Positions 18,010-26,424 of a stretch of 64,000 bases of DNA are shown here, one piece after another (within the stretch, counting starts at the first letter, position 1; every line of letters starts with the position of its first letter). The stretch comes from Streptomyces sp. DH-12. GTDB taxonomy: Bacteria; Actinomycetota; Actinomycetes; Streptomycetales; Streptomycetaceae. The notes under the pieces are model-generated. The model ran no database searches. It saw nothing but the letters and a program-made list of their open reading frames with translations, and was not told the origin of the DNA. Location of the stretch: assembly GCF_002899455.1 (NCBI RefSeq), contig NZ_PPFB01000001.1, positions 1,426,001-1,490,000 of the forward strand. Reading direction: 5' to 3'. Position numbers and translations under genes: made by a program.

Positions 18010-19527
18010 TCAGGCCGGAAGGAAGTTGACGGGGTGGTCGTCGGTCGCCCAGAGGTACTGGACCGCGTAGGCACGCCAGGGGCGCCAGGCGGCGGCGCGG
18101 GCGGTGAGGGCGGCCGGGGTGGAGGGGAGGCCGAGGGCGCGGGCGGCGCGCCGGACGCCGAGGTCGGTGGGGAGGAAGGCGTCGGGGTCGCCGAGGGCGC
18201 GCATGGCGATGACGTCGGCCGTCCAGGGGCCGAAGCCGGGGAGGGCGAGGAGCGCGGCGCCGGTCTCGGCCCGGTCGCTGTCGGGGCCCAGGCGGAGATC
18301 GCCGTCCGCGAGCCGGCGGACCAGGGTGGTGAGGGTGGTGCGGCGGGTGCGGGGCATGGCGAGGGTGTCCGGGTCGAGCGCGGCCAGCTCCTCGGGCGTC
18401 GGGAAGAGGTGGGTGAGGCCGCCCTCGGGGTCGTCGACCGGGGTGCCGTGCGCGGTGACCAGGCGGGCCGCGTGGGTGCGCGCGGCGGCCGTGGACACCT
18501 GTTGTCCGAGGACCGCGCGGACGGCGAACTCCGCCTCGTCGACCGTGCGCGGCACCCGGCGGCCGGGTGCCTTGTCGACCAGGGGCGCGAGCACCGGGTC
18601 GGCCCGCAGCTGCTCGTCGACGGCGACCGGGTCGGCGTCGAGGTCGAGCAGGCGGCGGCAGCGGCTGATGGCGACGGTCAGGTCCCGGGGGTCGCTCAGG
18701 GCGAGCCGGCAGGCGATGTGGTCGGGGCGTGGGGCCAGCGCCACGATGCCGTGTCCGTACGGGAGCCGCAGCGTGCGCCGGTAGGAGCCGATGGGGGCAC
18801 CGTCCACGCCTTGAGGGCTGTGGGGGAGCCACTCCTCCACGCCCGGTACGGCGGTGGCGGCGAGGTGGCCGAAGAGGTTGTCGGGGTTGAGCGGGGCGCG
18901 GAACGGCAGGCGCAGGGTGAGTGTGCCCGGGGTGTCGCGGGCAGAGGCGTCCCGCGGGGTCCGGGCGCGCAGTTCGCCGGGGGTGAGCGCGTACACCTCG
19001 CGCACGGTGTCGTTGAAGGCGCGGACGGAGGAGAAGCCGGCCGCGAAGGCGACGTCCGCCATCGGCAGGTCCGTCGTCTCGACGAGCGTCCGCGCGGTCT
19101 GCGCGCGCTGGGCCCGGGCCAGGGCGAGGGGTCCCGCGCCCAGCTCGGCGAACAGCTGGCGTTCGATCTGCCGGGTGCTGTAGCCGAGGCGGGCGGCGAG
19201 TCCGGGGACGCCCTCGCGGTCGACGACGCCGTCGGCGATCAGCCGCATGGCGCGGGCGGTGAGGTCGGCCCGCCGGTTCCACTCCGGGGAGCCGGGGCTG
19301 GTGTCGGGGCGGCAGCGTTTGCAGGCGCGGAACCCGGCCCGCTGGCAGGCTGCCGCGCTCGGGTGGAACACCATGTTCTCCGGCTTCGGCGGGACCACGG
19401 GGCAGCTGGGCCGGCAGTAGATGCCGGTGGTCAGGACGGCGGTGTAGAACCAGCCGTCGAACCGCGCGTCCTTCGACCGCACGGCGCGCACGCAGCGCTC
19501 GGTGTCGGTGTACATCCCCTGATACAT
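18010..19527 (-). CDS. Ada-type regulator fused to AlkA DNA-3-methyladenine glycosylase
   Basis: A protein of 505 residues in three parts. The Ada zinc domain (about 1-75) has four Cys ligands in GIYCRPSCP and RACKRCRPD; the first is the methyl-phosphotriester acceptor. An AraC-type helix-turn-helix follows (about 85-185; LAARLGYSTRQIERQLFAELG, then ADVAFAAGFSSVRAFNDTVRE). The rest is an AlkA N-domain and HhH-GPD glycosylase, with the hairpin and catalytic Asp region in LLALPGFGPWTADVIAMRALGDPDAF. It both senses DNA methylation and excises 3-methyladenine/7-methylguanine. This fusion is common in actinobacteria. It is the first gene of an operon with ogt and is probably autoregulated through the AraC domain. 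Confidence 0.93.
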   Translation of the reverse strand: MYQGMYTDTERCVRAVRSKDARFDGWFYTAVLTTGIYCRPSCPVVPPKPENMVFHPSAAACQRAGFRACKRCRPDTSPGSPEWNRRADLTARAMRLIADGVVDREGVPGLAARLGYSTRQIERQLFAELGAGPLALARAQRAQTARTLVETTDLPMADVAFAAGFSSVRAFNDTVREVYALTPGELRARTPRDASARDTPGTLTLRLPFRAPLNPDNLFGHLAATAVPGVEEWLPHSPQGVDGAPIGSYRRTLRLPYGHGIVALAPRPDHIACRLALSDPRDLTVAISRCRRLLDLDADPVAVDEQLRADPVLAPLVDKAPGRRVPRTVDEAEFAVRAVLGQQVSTAAARTHAARLVTAHGTPVDDPEGGLTHLFPTPEELAALDPDTLAMPRTRRTTLTTLVRRLADGDLRLGPDSDRAETGAALLALPGFGPWTADVIAMRALGDPDAFLPTDLGVRRAARALGLPSTPAALTARAAAWRPWRAYAVQYLWATDDHPVNFLPA

Positions 19528-19597
19528 GTCTCAAGGATCGGGCATCGGGGCGTGGCCGGTCTGGCGGATTTCCGACATGCACGTCGCGGGTGGGTGC

Positions 19598-19634
19598 GGC
19601 TCACCGGGCAGGTGACGGCTCACCGGGCAGGTGA
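19598..19634. repeat. Two tandem copies of an 18-base sequence (19-base period) at the DUF72 stop codon
   Basis: GGCTCACCGGGCAGGTGA occurs at 19598-19615 and again at 19617-19634. The right copy encodes the last residues and stop of the DUF72 protein. The left copy lies just beyond it. This looks like a recent slipped-strand duplication. Confidence 0.8.
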
Positions 19635-20489
19635 TGTCAGAAGCTCCCGCATCGTCTCCGCCGCCCGCACCGCCGCGTCCCCGCAGCAGTTGTTGAACAG
19701 GACGTGGAGTTCGTCCGTCTGCCGTGCCGCGCGGCGCAGGCGCGGGACCCAGGCGGCCAGTTCGGTGACGTCGTAGTCGTGGCGGAAGCGGTCCTCCTTG
19801 CTGCCCCTCCCCCACGCGCCGCTGCGGCCGTGGAACCGTACGACCGCCAGGGCGGGGCGGGTGACCGGGACCACGGGCGGCAGGGAGGCGGTGAGGCCCT
19901 GCGCCATGTCGGTGCCGACCGCCGTCATGTCCAGGGAGGCCAGCAGCTCCCGCGTCTCCTCGGCGCGTTCGGGGTGCCACCAGGACGGGTGGCGGAACTC
20001 GACGGCGAGCGGCCACCCCTCGGTGCGTCGCGCGCAGTCCTCCAGGACCCGTTCGGCCGGGGCGCCGGGGGTGAACCAGGGCGGGAACTGGAACAGCACG
20101 GCGCCCAGGCGTCCGGCCGTGCGCAGCGGGCCGATCGCCTCCGCGAAGCGGCCCCACACCTCGTCCAGCAGGGCGGGGTCCGCCGGTCCGCGTGCGGGCG
20201 CCCGGCCGCGCAGGTCGGCCGGGAGCGCCTCGGGGCGGGTGGGGTGCCCGGTCAGCAGGGAGAACGCCTTCACGTCGAAGCGGAAGCCGTCCGGGGTGCG
20301 CTCCACCCACAGTTCGCTGTTGCGGCGGCGCGGCAGCGCGTAGTAGCCGGAGTCCACTTCGACGACGGGCAGTCGCTCGGCGTAATGCCGCAGCCGCCCT
20401 TCGGCGTCGCGCCGTCCGCGCGGATACCAGCCGCTCGTCACGAGCTGGCGGTCCGTCCAGGAGCAGGCGCCGACCAGGATGTCACCCAT
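19620..20489 (-). CDS. DUF72 domain protein (YecE-like)
   Basis: A protein of 289 residues with the DUF72 TIM-barrel signatures: ILVGACSWTDRQLVTSGWYPRG at the N-terminus, FRFDVKAFSLLTGHPT, VLFQFPPWFTPG, LAVEFRHPSWW in the middle and ELHVLFNNCCGD near the end. Function is not established for the family; an unidentified nuclease or glycosidase-like activity has been suggested. The ATG directly abuts a strong hairpin (20490-20514), leaving no room for a Shine-Dalgarno sequence. Translation may therefore be leaderless or depend on unfolding of that hairpin. The 3' end shows a 19-base tandem duplication. Confidence 0.88.
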   Translation of the reverse strand: MGDILVGACSWTDRQLVTSGWYPRGRRDAEGRLRHYAERLPVVEVDSGYYALPRRRNSELWVERTPDGFRFDVKAFSLLTGHPTRPEALPADLRGRAPARGPADPALLDEVWGRFAEAIGPLRTAGRLGAVLFQFPPWFTPGAPAERVLEDCARRTEGWPLAVEFRHPSWWHPERAEETRELLASLDMTAVGTDMAQGLTASLPPVVPVTRPALAVVRFHGRSGAWGRGSKEDRFRHDYDVTELAAWVPRLRRAARQTDELHVLFNNCCGDAAVRAAETMRELLTSPAR

Positions 20490-20514
20490 GGGAGCCCGGT
20501 TACCCCGGGCTCCC
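20490..20514 (-). terminator. Hairpin between the GH2 and DUF72 genes
   Basis: Arms GGGAGCCCGG / CCGGGCTCCC are perfect over 10 bp with the loop TTACC. The hairpin lies 14 nt past the GH2 stop and touches the DUF72 start codon. It probably terminates the GH2 message and may also hide the DUF72 start on any read-through transcript. Confidence 0.7.
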
Positions 20515-20528
20515 GTGAGTGTGCCCTG

Positions 20529-23500
20529 TTACTCGGTGGCCGTGGGCCGGCGGGAGAGGGCGGGTGCCCGGTCCGGGCCGGTGAGCGGGCGCAGCCGGTA
20601 GGTGTAGGCGTAGTCGCGGTCCGCGAAGAGCTTGAACTCGTCGTGGGTGTGCGCGCCCCAGCTGTCGTCGCCGCCCACGCCCATCTGCCGGTGGTTGACC
20701 CGCAGGACCACCGCGTCGCGGGGGGTGAGCTGGTAGTCGTGCCGGACGCCCGCCGACAGGTCCTCCGGGGTGAAGTGCGAGGCGTTGATCTCCACGAGGG
20801 GTTCGCCCGTCACCAGCAGCCCGCGCCCCCTGCGGTCGGTGAGGGCGGCCCAGCGGACGTCGGTCTTGTTGCCGTTCTCCTGCGGGCGGATGTACGGCGT
20901 CCACTGCTCGGCCACGGTCGAGGAGTAACGGCCCACGTCGGTCCCGGTGTTGCGGTCCCAGTGGTTCTCCTCGGGGCCGCGCCCGTAGTAGTGCAGCCGG
21001 TCCAGGCGGCGGGGCAGGAACAGCAGCGTGCCCACCTCGGGGAGGTACGGCAGGCTCGCGGCGCCCGGGTGGAGGGTGTGGTCCACCTTGATCTCGCCGT
21101 TGCCGAAGACGGTGTACGTGGTGGAGTACGCGGACTCCACCGTGGTGGGAAGGGTGCCGGTGACGCGGATCTCGACGGCGCGGTCGCCGAGCGGCCGTAC
21201 GGTGACGTCGGTGACCGTACGGCGGGCGCCCGCGTCGCGCCAGGTCCGGTTGCGCAGGTGCTGGCCGTTGCCCCGGTCGTTGTCGGTGGGGGCGCGCCAG
21301 AAGTTGGGCGCCGGTCCGGAGGTGAGCAGACGCGTACCGTCCGCCTCGTAGTCGGTGAGGAGGCCGGTGCGGCGGTCGACGGTGACCGAGAAGCCCTCGC
21401 CCGTGACGCGGACCTCACGGTCGTTCGCCTCGTGCCGCAGGACGGGGACGCGGGACAGGGGTACGGGCGCGACCGCGGGGGTGTCCGTGCCGAGCGGGAG
21501 CTGGTGCCGGGCCACCTCGAAGCCGGCCTCGGCCCAGGGCGTGCGCTGCCGGGTGGTGAAGGACAGCTGGAGGAAGAACTCCGTGCCCGGGGCCGGGTCC
21601 CGGGGCAGGCGCACGGGCAGCTCGACGCGCTTCTCGGAGAGCGGCTCCACGTCCAGCTGGTCCCGGGTGAGCCGTCCGCCGCCGATCACCTCACCGTCCG
21701 CGACGAGTTCCCAACGGCCCTCGAATTCACGGACGCCGGTGAACAGGTACTCGTTGGTGAGGGTGACGGCGCCCGGTCCGCCGCCGGGGGTGCGGACGGC
21801 GCCGATGGCCTGGTGGACGCGTTTGATCTCGGCCGCCTTGCCCCCGAGTCCGCGGTCGGCGGTGACGATGCCGTCCGCCACGAACGCACCGTCGTTGGGG
21901 TTGTCGCCCCAGTCACCGCCGTACGCGAGGAAGGTCCTGGCCTCCGGGCGTTTCCGCTCGGTCCTCACGGTGGCGGCGTCGAACCAGAAGCGCACGCCGT
22001 CGTCGCCGGGGCCCCGGTCCTCGGAGGCCAGTTCGGCAGCGGTGAGGGCGCGGGCGTAGACGCGGGCGCGGCGGATCGTGCCGTCGAACTCCCGGGTCTG
22101 GTCGTCCGCGTCGGAGGCGAGGGACAGCGGGGCGGTGTTGCCGGTCGGCCGGCGGTCGGTGGCGCGGGTGGCGCGGACCGCGCCGTCGACGTGCAGGGCG
22201 AGGGTGCCGGCGTCGGCGTCGAACACGCCCGCGACATGGTGCTCTCTGCCGCTCCAGCCGTCCGGCACGGGCCAGTTGACGGCGATCCACTGGCCGTCGG
22301 AGTGGATGAAGAACTCCACTCTGCGGTCGGTCTGTTTGAGCGCGTACTGGGTGTCGCCCTTGGCGACGATCGGCTGGTGGTAGCCGGGCACGCCGGGGGT
22401 GAACCACGCCTCCAGGGTGAGGGAGCCGGTGAGGTCGAGGCTGTCGTGGCGTTCGAAGACGGTGATGCCGGACAGGCCCTGGTCCCGGTCGAGGCGGCCG
22501 CGCGTGGCGAGGATCTCGCCGCGCAGCGCGGCAGGCCCCGACTCGGTGAGCAGGACGCGCTCGGGGACGGGGGTGCGGAGGGACTGGTCGGCGAAGTCCC
22601 AGATCCAGCCGCCCTGGAGGACGTCGTGCCGGCGCACGACGTCCCAGTACTTCTTGAAGTTGCCGTTGGAGTTCCCCATCGCGTGGGAGTACTCGATCAT
22701 CACGTACGGCCGGGTGTCGGCGGTGTCCCGGGCGCGCTGCTCGACGCGGCCGGGGCTCTCGTACATCCGGGAGCGGATGTCGCTGATGCCGGGCCGGTCG
22801 TCGCCCTCGTACTGGATGACGCGGGTGGGGTCGTACGAGCGGATCCAGTCGTGCATGGCGGTGAAGGTGCCGCCGCCGCCGGCCTCGTTGCCGAGCGACC
22901 AGATGACCACCGAGGGGTGGTTCTTGTCGCGGTGGACCATGTTCTGCGCGCGGGCGACGCACGCGGCGGTCCAGTCGGGGTGGTCGCCCGGGTAGCGGTC
23001 GCGGATGCCGTGGGTCTCGAGGTTGGTCTCGTCGACGAGGTAGAGGCCGTACTCGTCGGCGAGTTCGTACCAGAGCGGGTGGTCCGGGTAGTGCGAGGTG
23101 CGGACGGAGTTCATGTTGAGCCGCTTGACGATCGTGATGTCCCGGACCATGTCCTCGCGGGTGAGGGCGGTGCCGCGGGCCGGGTGCATCTCGTGGCGGT
23201 TGGTGCCGCGGAAGGACACGGGGCGGCCGTTGATCCGCATCAGCCCGTCCTTGAGCGCGAACTCGCGGATGCCCACCCGGTGGGAGAGGGTCTCGACGAC
23301 CGTGCCGGACGGGTCGCGGAGCTGGAGGACGGCCGTGTAGAGGTACGGGTCCTCCGCCGACCACAGCCGCGGGTCGGGCACGGCCCGGGACGCCCGCACG
23401 GTGACGTCCCGGCCGGCGCCGGCGCCGGTGAGGTCGGCGGTCCGCCGCAGCGGCCGCGACCACACGGCGTGTCCGCGCGCGTCGTACAACTGCGTCTCGA

Positions 23501-24449
23501 CGGTGTACCGGCCGCCGCCCGCGTCGTCGCCGTACGCCCGCACGTGCGCGGTGACGTCCAGTCGGGCGGCGCTGTAGGTGTCGTCCAGCGGCGTCTCCAG
23601 CTTGAAGTCGCGCAGGTGCACGGGCGGGGTGGAGTACAGGTGGACCGAGCGGAAGATGCCGCTCAGCCGGATCATGTCCTGGTCCTCCAGCCAGTCGCCG
23701 TCGGCGTAGCGGTACACCTCGACCGCGATCTGGTTGGTGCCGGGACGGAGGCGGTCGGTGACGTCGTACTCGGAGGGCGTGTAGGAGTCCTCGTCGTAGC
23801 CGACGAGTTCGCCGTTGATCCACACGTAGTGCGCGGACTTCACGCCCTCGAAGTGGAGGAAGACGCGGCGGCCGCGCCACTCGCGCGGGACGGTGAAGGT
23901 GCGGCGGTACTGGCCCACCGGGTTGTAGCGGGTCGGTGCGGCGGGCGGCTGGGGCTCCTCGCCGCGGCCGTTGGGGCCCCAGTAGGGGTAGGTGATGTTC
24001 AGGTAGATCGGGAAGTCGTATCCGTGCAGCTGCCACACCGACGGGACGGGGACGGTGTCCCAGTCGCGGTCGTCGGTGTCGGTGCGGTGGAAGTCGGGGT
24101 CGCGGTCCTCGGGCCGGTCCGCGTAGGCGAACTTCCAGGCGCCGTCGAGGTCGAGGCGGTACGGCGAGCGGGTGCGGTCGGCGGCGAGCGCCTGCGGCAC
24201 GCCGGCGTACGGCATGAGGGTGGTGTGCGGGGGTTCGGTGCCGAGCCGGAAGACGCCGAAGTCGTTCCACTCCGGGGGGCCGTCGGCGGGCGAGGGGCGC
24301 GGGCCGGCCGCGTGCGCGGCGCGGTACGGGGCGGACAGGGCGAGGGCGCCGAGCACGGCGGCGCCGGACTCCAGGAGACGGCGGCGGCTGACCACCGGCC
24401 GGACGGGGCGGGCGGGACCTGCGGCGGGAGACACGTGCGGGTGCGGCAT
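20529..24449 (-). CDS. Secreted GH2 beta-galactosidase with LamG domain inserted in the catalytic barrel
   Basis: A protein of 1306 residues. A twin-arginine signal (SRRRLLESGAAVLGALALSA, about 21-40, cleavage after AHA) predicts Tat export. The GH2 sugar-binding and immunoglobulin domains follow, then a TIM barrel with the acid/base Glu in VIWSLGNEAGGG and the nucleophile Glu in YVMIEYSHAMGNSNG. After the barrel strand GGWIWDFADQSLR the expected AYGGDWGDNPNDG continuation is interrupted by about 185 residues of a LamG/concanavalin-like domain (SLTLEAWFTPG ... TIRRARVYARALTAAEL). The C-terminal LacZ domain 4 and beta-sandwich complete the enzyme. It hydrolyses terminal beta-galactosides outside the cell; the LamG insert probably binds glycan near the active site. 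It appears monocistronic. Confidence 0.93.
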   Translation of the reverse strand: MPHPHVSPAAGPARPVRPVVSRRRLLESGAAVLGALALSAPYRAAHAAGPRPSPADGPPEWNDFGVFRLGTEPPHTTLMPYAGVPQALAADRTRSPYRLDLDGAWKFAYADRPEDRDPDFHRTDTDDRDWDTVPVPSVWQLHGYDFPIYLNITYPYWGPNGRGEEPQPPAAPTRYNPVGQYRRTFTVPREWRGRRVFLHFEGVKSAHYVWINGELVGYDEDSYTPSEYDVTDRLRPGTNQIAVEVYRYADGDWLEDQDMIRLSGIFRSVHLYSTPPVHLRDFKLETPLDDTYSAARLDVTAHVRAYGDDAGGGRYTVETQLYDARGHAVWSRPLRRTADLTGAGAGRDVTVRASRAVPDPRLWSAEDPYLYTAVLQLRDPSGTVVETLSHRVGIREFALKDGLMRINGRPVSFRGTNRHEMHPARGTALTREDMVRDITIVKRLNMNSVRTSHYPDHPLWYELADEYGLYLVDETNLETHGIRDRYPGDHPDWTAACVARAQNMVHRDKNHPSVVIWSLGNEAGGGGTFTAMHDWIRSYDPTRVIQYEGDDRPGISDIRSRMYESPGRVEQRARDTADTRPYVMIEYSHAMGNSNGNFKKYWDVVRRHDVLQGGWIWDFADQSLRTPVPERVLLTESGPAALRGEILATRGRLDRDQGLSGITVFERHDSLDLTGSLTLEAWFTPGVPGYHQPIVAKGDTQYALKQTDRRVEFFIHSDGQWIAVNWPVPDGWSGREHHVAGVFDADAGTLALHVDGAVRATRATDRRPTGNTAPLSLASDADDQTREFDGTIRRARVYARALTAAELASEDRGPGDDGVRFWFDAATVRTERKRPEARTFLAYGGDWGDNPNDGAFVADGIVTADRGLGGKAAEIKRVHQAIGAVRTPGGGPGAVTLTNEYLFTGVREFEGRWELVADGEVIGGGRLTRDQLDVEPLSEKRVELPVRLPRDPAPGTEFFLQLSFTTRQRTPWAEAGFEVARHQLPLGTDTPAVAPVPLSRVPVLRHEANDREVRVTGEGFSVTVDRRTGLLTDYEADGTRLLTSGPAPNFWRAPTDNDRGNGQHLRNRTWRDAGARRTVTDVTVRPLGDRAVEIRVTGTLPTTVESAYSTTYTVFGNGEIKVDHTLHPGAASLPYLPEVGTLLFLPRRLDRLHYYGRGPEENHWDRNTGTDVGRYSSTVAEQWTPYIRPQENGNKTDVRWAALTDRRGRGLLVTGEPLVEINASHFTPEDLSAGVRHDYQLTPRDAVVLRVNHRQMGVGGDDSWGAHTHDEFKLFADRDYAYTYRLRPLTGPDRAPALSRRPTATE

Positions 24450-25307
24450 GACCGTGGCCTTCCTCGGTGCGACAGGGCACTGCGCGGACTGAGGGCACGC
24501 CGGGTCCCCCGGCGGCGCGGCGTCACGGCGGCGACGTCACGTCGGAGGAGAACCACGACGGGTGGTGACGGTGCGACTACGGGGCCCGTCACACCCTAGA
24601 CGAATGAGCCCGATGTTCTCAGTGGTCGTCGGCGATCAGGGACCGTCCGGCCTCGGCGCCGCTGGTCCGGTCGTGCCAGATGCCGGCGGTCCCCCTGGAC
24701 ACGGACGGCGCCCCACGGCCTTCCCGCCCTCACGCGGTCACGGAGCCCGGGCCGAACGACTGACCCGGAAGCGGGCGGACCGGGCACCACCGTCCTGCGG
24801 CCCGGCGTCCTGGGCACCTGCCGGCCGGCGGTCGCGTGCGGCGCGGAGTGCTCCTCGGGCCGCGCCGGCCGGGGGAAGCGCGGAACGGCGCGGGTCACAC
24901 CCGAGGGCGGCCGGCCGCGGGGCGGTGCAGGGGCCCCGGTCCGCGGAGGCAGCCGACGGCGACGGTCCGAAGGAGTGAGGGGAAAGGGCGGCGTGTGGAC
25001 GGCGCGTCCCGCTGGACGGCCGCCCAAGGGGACGCAGGACCCCGGCCGGCGGCTGCCCGTCCCCGGTGAACCGGTGGCCCTCCGGGGACGCGCCCCCGGT
25101 GGCGGCGCCTGCCGGCCAGTGGCCCCGGGGTCGCCCCGAAGAGTGAACGTCCCCTGACCGCGTCACCGTGCGCGGTGATTCGGCTACTGTCCGACGCGTG
25201 ATCCGTGCGATGCCCCCCGCTGCACCCCGTCCGCGTCCGGCCCGGGCGCGGACGATCGCGTCCGGCCCCGTCACCGGCCGGCCGGACGCCGGTGCCCGGG
25301 GGCGTAT
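24450..25307. other. Long intergenic region between GH2 and the PKS locus
   Basis: About 860 bp without a convincing gene on either strand. On the minus strand, 24619-24702 could encode a 27-residue peptide containing GIWHDRTSGAEAGRSLI. It has natural-looking composition but no clear ribosome site and may be the remnant of a C-terminus. The GH2 promoter must lie in the left third. On the plus strand, TCACCG (25163-25168) and TACTGT (25185-25190) sit 8-35 nt before the GTG at 25198, a weak promoter for a leaderless mRNA. Confidence 0.5.
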
Positions 25308-25314
25308 GTGCTGA
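25198..25314 (+). CDS. Possible 38-residue leader peptide upstream of the reductase
   Basis: A GTG-initiated frame of 38 codons (Pro/Arg/Ala-rich, ending GARGRMC) overlaps the first bases of the reductase gene. Its TGA (25312-25314) lies just after the reductase GTG (25308), so the two could be translationally coupled. A TACTGT hexamer ends 8 nt before its start, consistent with a leaderless transcript. The peptide has no recognisable domain, and it may simply be a chance frame in high-GC DNA. Confidence 0.25.
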   Translation: MIRAMPPAAPRPRPARARTIASGPVTGRPDAGARGRMC

Positions 25315-26369
25315 CCGCGGTCACCGGTGCCACCGGCTTCCTCGGTCTGCACCTGGTACGGGAGTTGCTGGCGCGTCGGCAACGGCTGCTGCTGCTCGCC
25401 CGCCCGCACCCACTGCCGGCGCCCGTGCGCGTGGAGCGGTTCCTGCGAGCGTGCGGCGCGGACGCGGAGGAGCTGCGGGCTGCGCGCACGCACCTGCAGA
25501 CGCTGCAGATCACGCTGGAGGACGGCTTCCTGGGGCTGGGCCGGGAGCGCTTCCAGCGGCTGGCGGACCGCGTCGGCGCCCTGTGGCACTGTGCGGGCGA
25601 CATCTCCTTCGGCGCGTCCCTCCAGCAGGCGCGGCGGACCAACGTCGACGGGACCCGGCACGTGCTGCGGCTGCTGACGGCCGGGGAGCGGGAGCCCCTG
25701 CTGTGCCACGTCAGCACGGTCGCCGTGGCGGGGGCCCGTCCCGACGGGATCGTCGAGGAGAAGGAGCTGGACGCCCCCTTCGGTTTCAACACTCCCTACG
25801 AGCAGTCGAAGTTCGAGGCCGAGGGCCTCGTCCACCGCTGGGTCCGCGAGCACGGCGGCCGGGCCCTGGTCTTCCGTCCCAGCTGCCTGGCCACCCACCG
25901 CCCCGCGCACCCCGACCGCCCCCGCCACCCCCTTCAGGTGCTCGCGAGGCAGGTCGGTGCCGTGCTCCGCCGGCACCCCGGACTCGTCAGGACACCCGAG
26001 CCGGTGCCCCTGCCGGTGCCCGCGGGCGCCGGCACCAATGTCCTGCCGGTCGAGCACGCCGCGTACGCGATGGCGGAGGCTGCCGCCCGGCACACCGGCG
26101 ACCAGCCGCGCGTCTACCACGTCGTCAACCGCCGCAACCTCCCCATGACCGAGGTGATCGCGGCTCTCGGCGGCCACTTCGGCGTCCCCGTGGACACCAC
26201 CTGGCGTTCCCTGCCGGAACCGCAGGACGTGCGGCACACGCTTCCCGCGTACGCCTACTGGCTGTCGTTCTCCCGCACCTACGAGGACGCCAACCTGGCC
26301 CGGCTCGGGCTCGCCTGTCCCGGCCGGCCCGTCGTCGACCGGGACTACGTCGCGGCGGCTCTGCACTGA
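25308..26369 (+). CDS. Stand-alone thioester reductase-like SDR (NAD-dependent epimerase / male-sterility type)
   Basis: A protein of 353 residues of the extended SDR superfamily, closest in pattern to the R domains that release NRPS/PKS chains. The NAD(P) motif VTGATGFLGLHL starts at residue 5. Catalytic Ser136 (CHVSTVAVAG), Tyr164 and Lys168 (TPYEQSKFEAE) form the usual triad. The ALWHCAGDISFGASLQQARRTNVDGTRHVL segment is also typical of this group. R domains reduce a carrier-bound thioester to an aldehyde or alcohol. The PKS 55 nt downstream has no C-terminal release domain, so a trans-acting release or tailoring role is likely. The GTG start overlaps a small upstream frame. An unrelated nucleotide-sugar epimerase is less likely from sequence and context. 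Confidence 0.85.
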   Translation: MLTAVTGATGFLGLHLVRELLARRQRLLLLARPHPLPAPVRVERFLRACGADAEELRAARTHLQTLQITLEDGFLGLGRERFQRLADRVGALWHCAGDISFGASLQQARRTNVDGTRHVLRLLTAGEREPLLCHVSTVAVAGARPDGIVEEKELDAPFGFNTPYEQSKFEAEGLVHRWVREHGGRALVFRPSCLATHRPAHPDRPRHPLQVLARQVGAVLRRHPGLVRTPEPVPLPVPAGAGTNVLPVEHAAYAMAEAAARHTGDQPRVYHVVNRRNLPMTEVIAALGGHFGVPVDTTWRSLPEPQDVRHTLPAYAYWLSFSRTYEDANLARLGLACPGRPVVDRDYVAAALH

Positions 26370-26424
26370 CCGGCGCCTCCTCAGGGACCGCCGCCCCTCC
26401 CCTCACCACGACCGCAAGGAGACC

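Noticed and set aside
19704..24599. A plus-strand open frame of over 1600 codons opposite the GH2 and DUF72 genes
   Set aside because: It is Gly/Arg/Val-rich low-complexity sequence without domain motifs, and it runs across the ends of two real genes. This is the usual antisense openness of 72% GC DNA. The minus-strand GH2 shows full catalytic motifs.
24596..25027. Possible 143-residue minus-strand gene upstream of GH2
   Set aside because: It is Arg/Pro-rich throughout, with no ribosome site, no domain and no periodic codon bias. Treated as non-coding.
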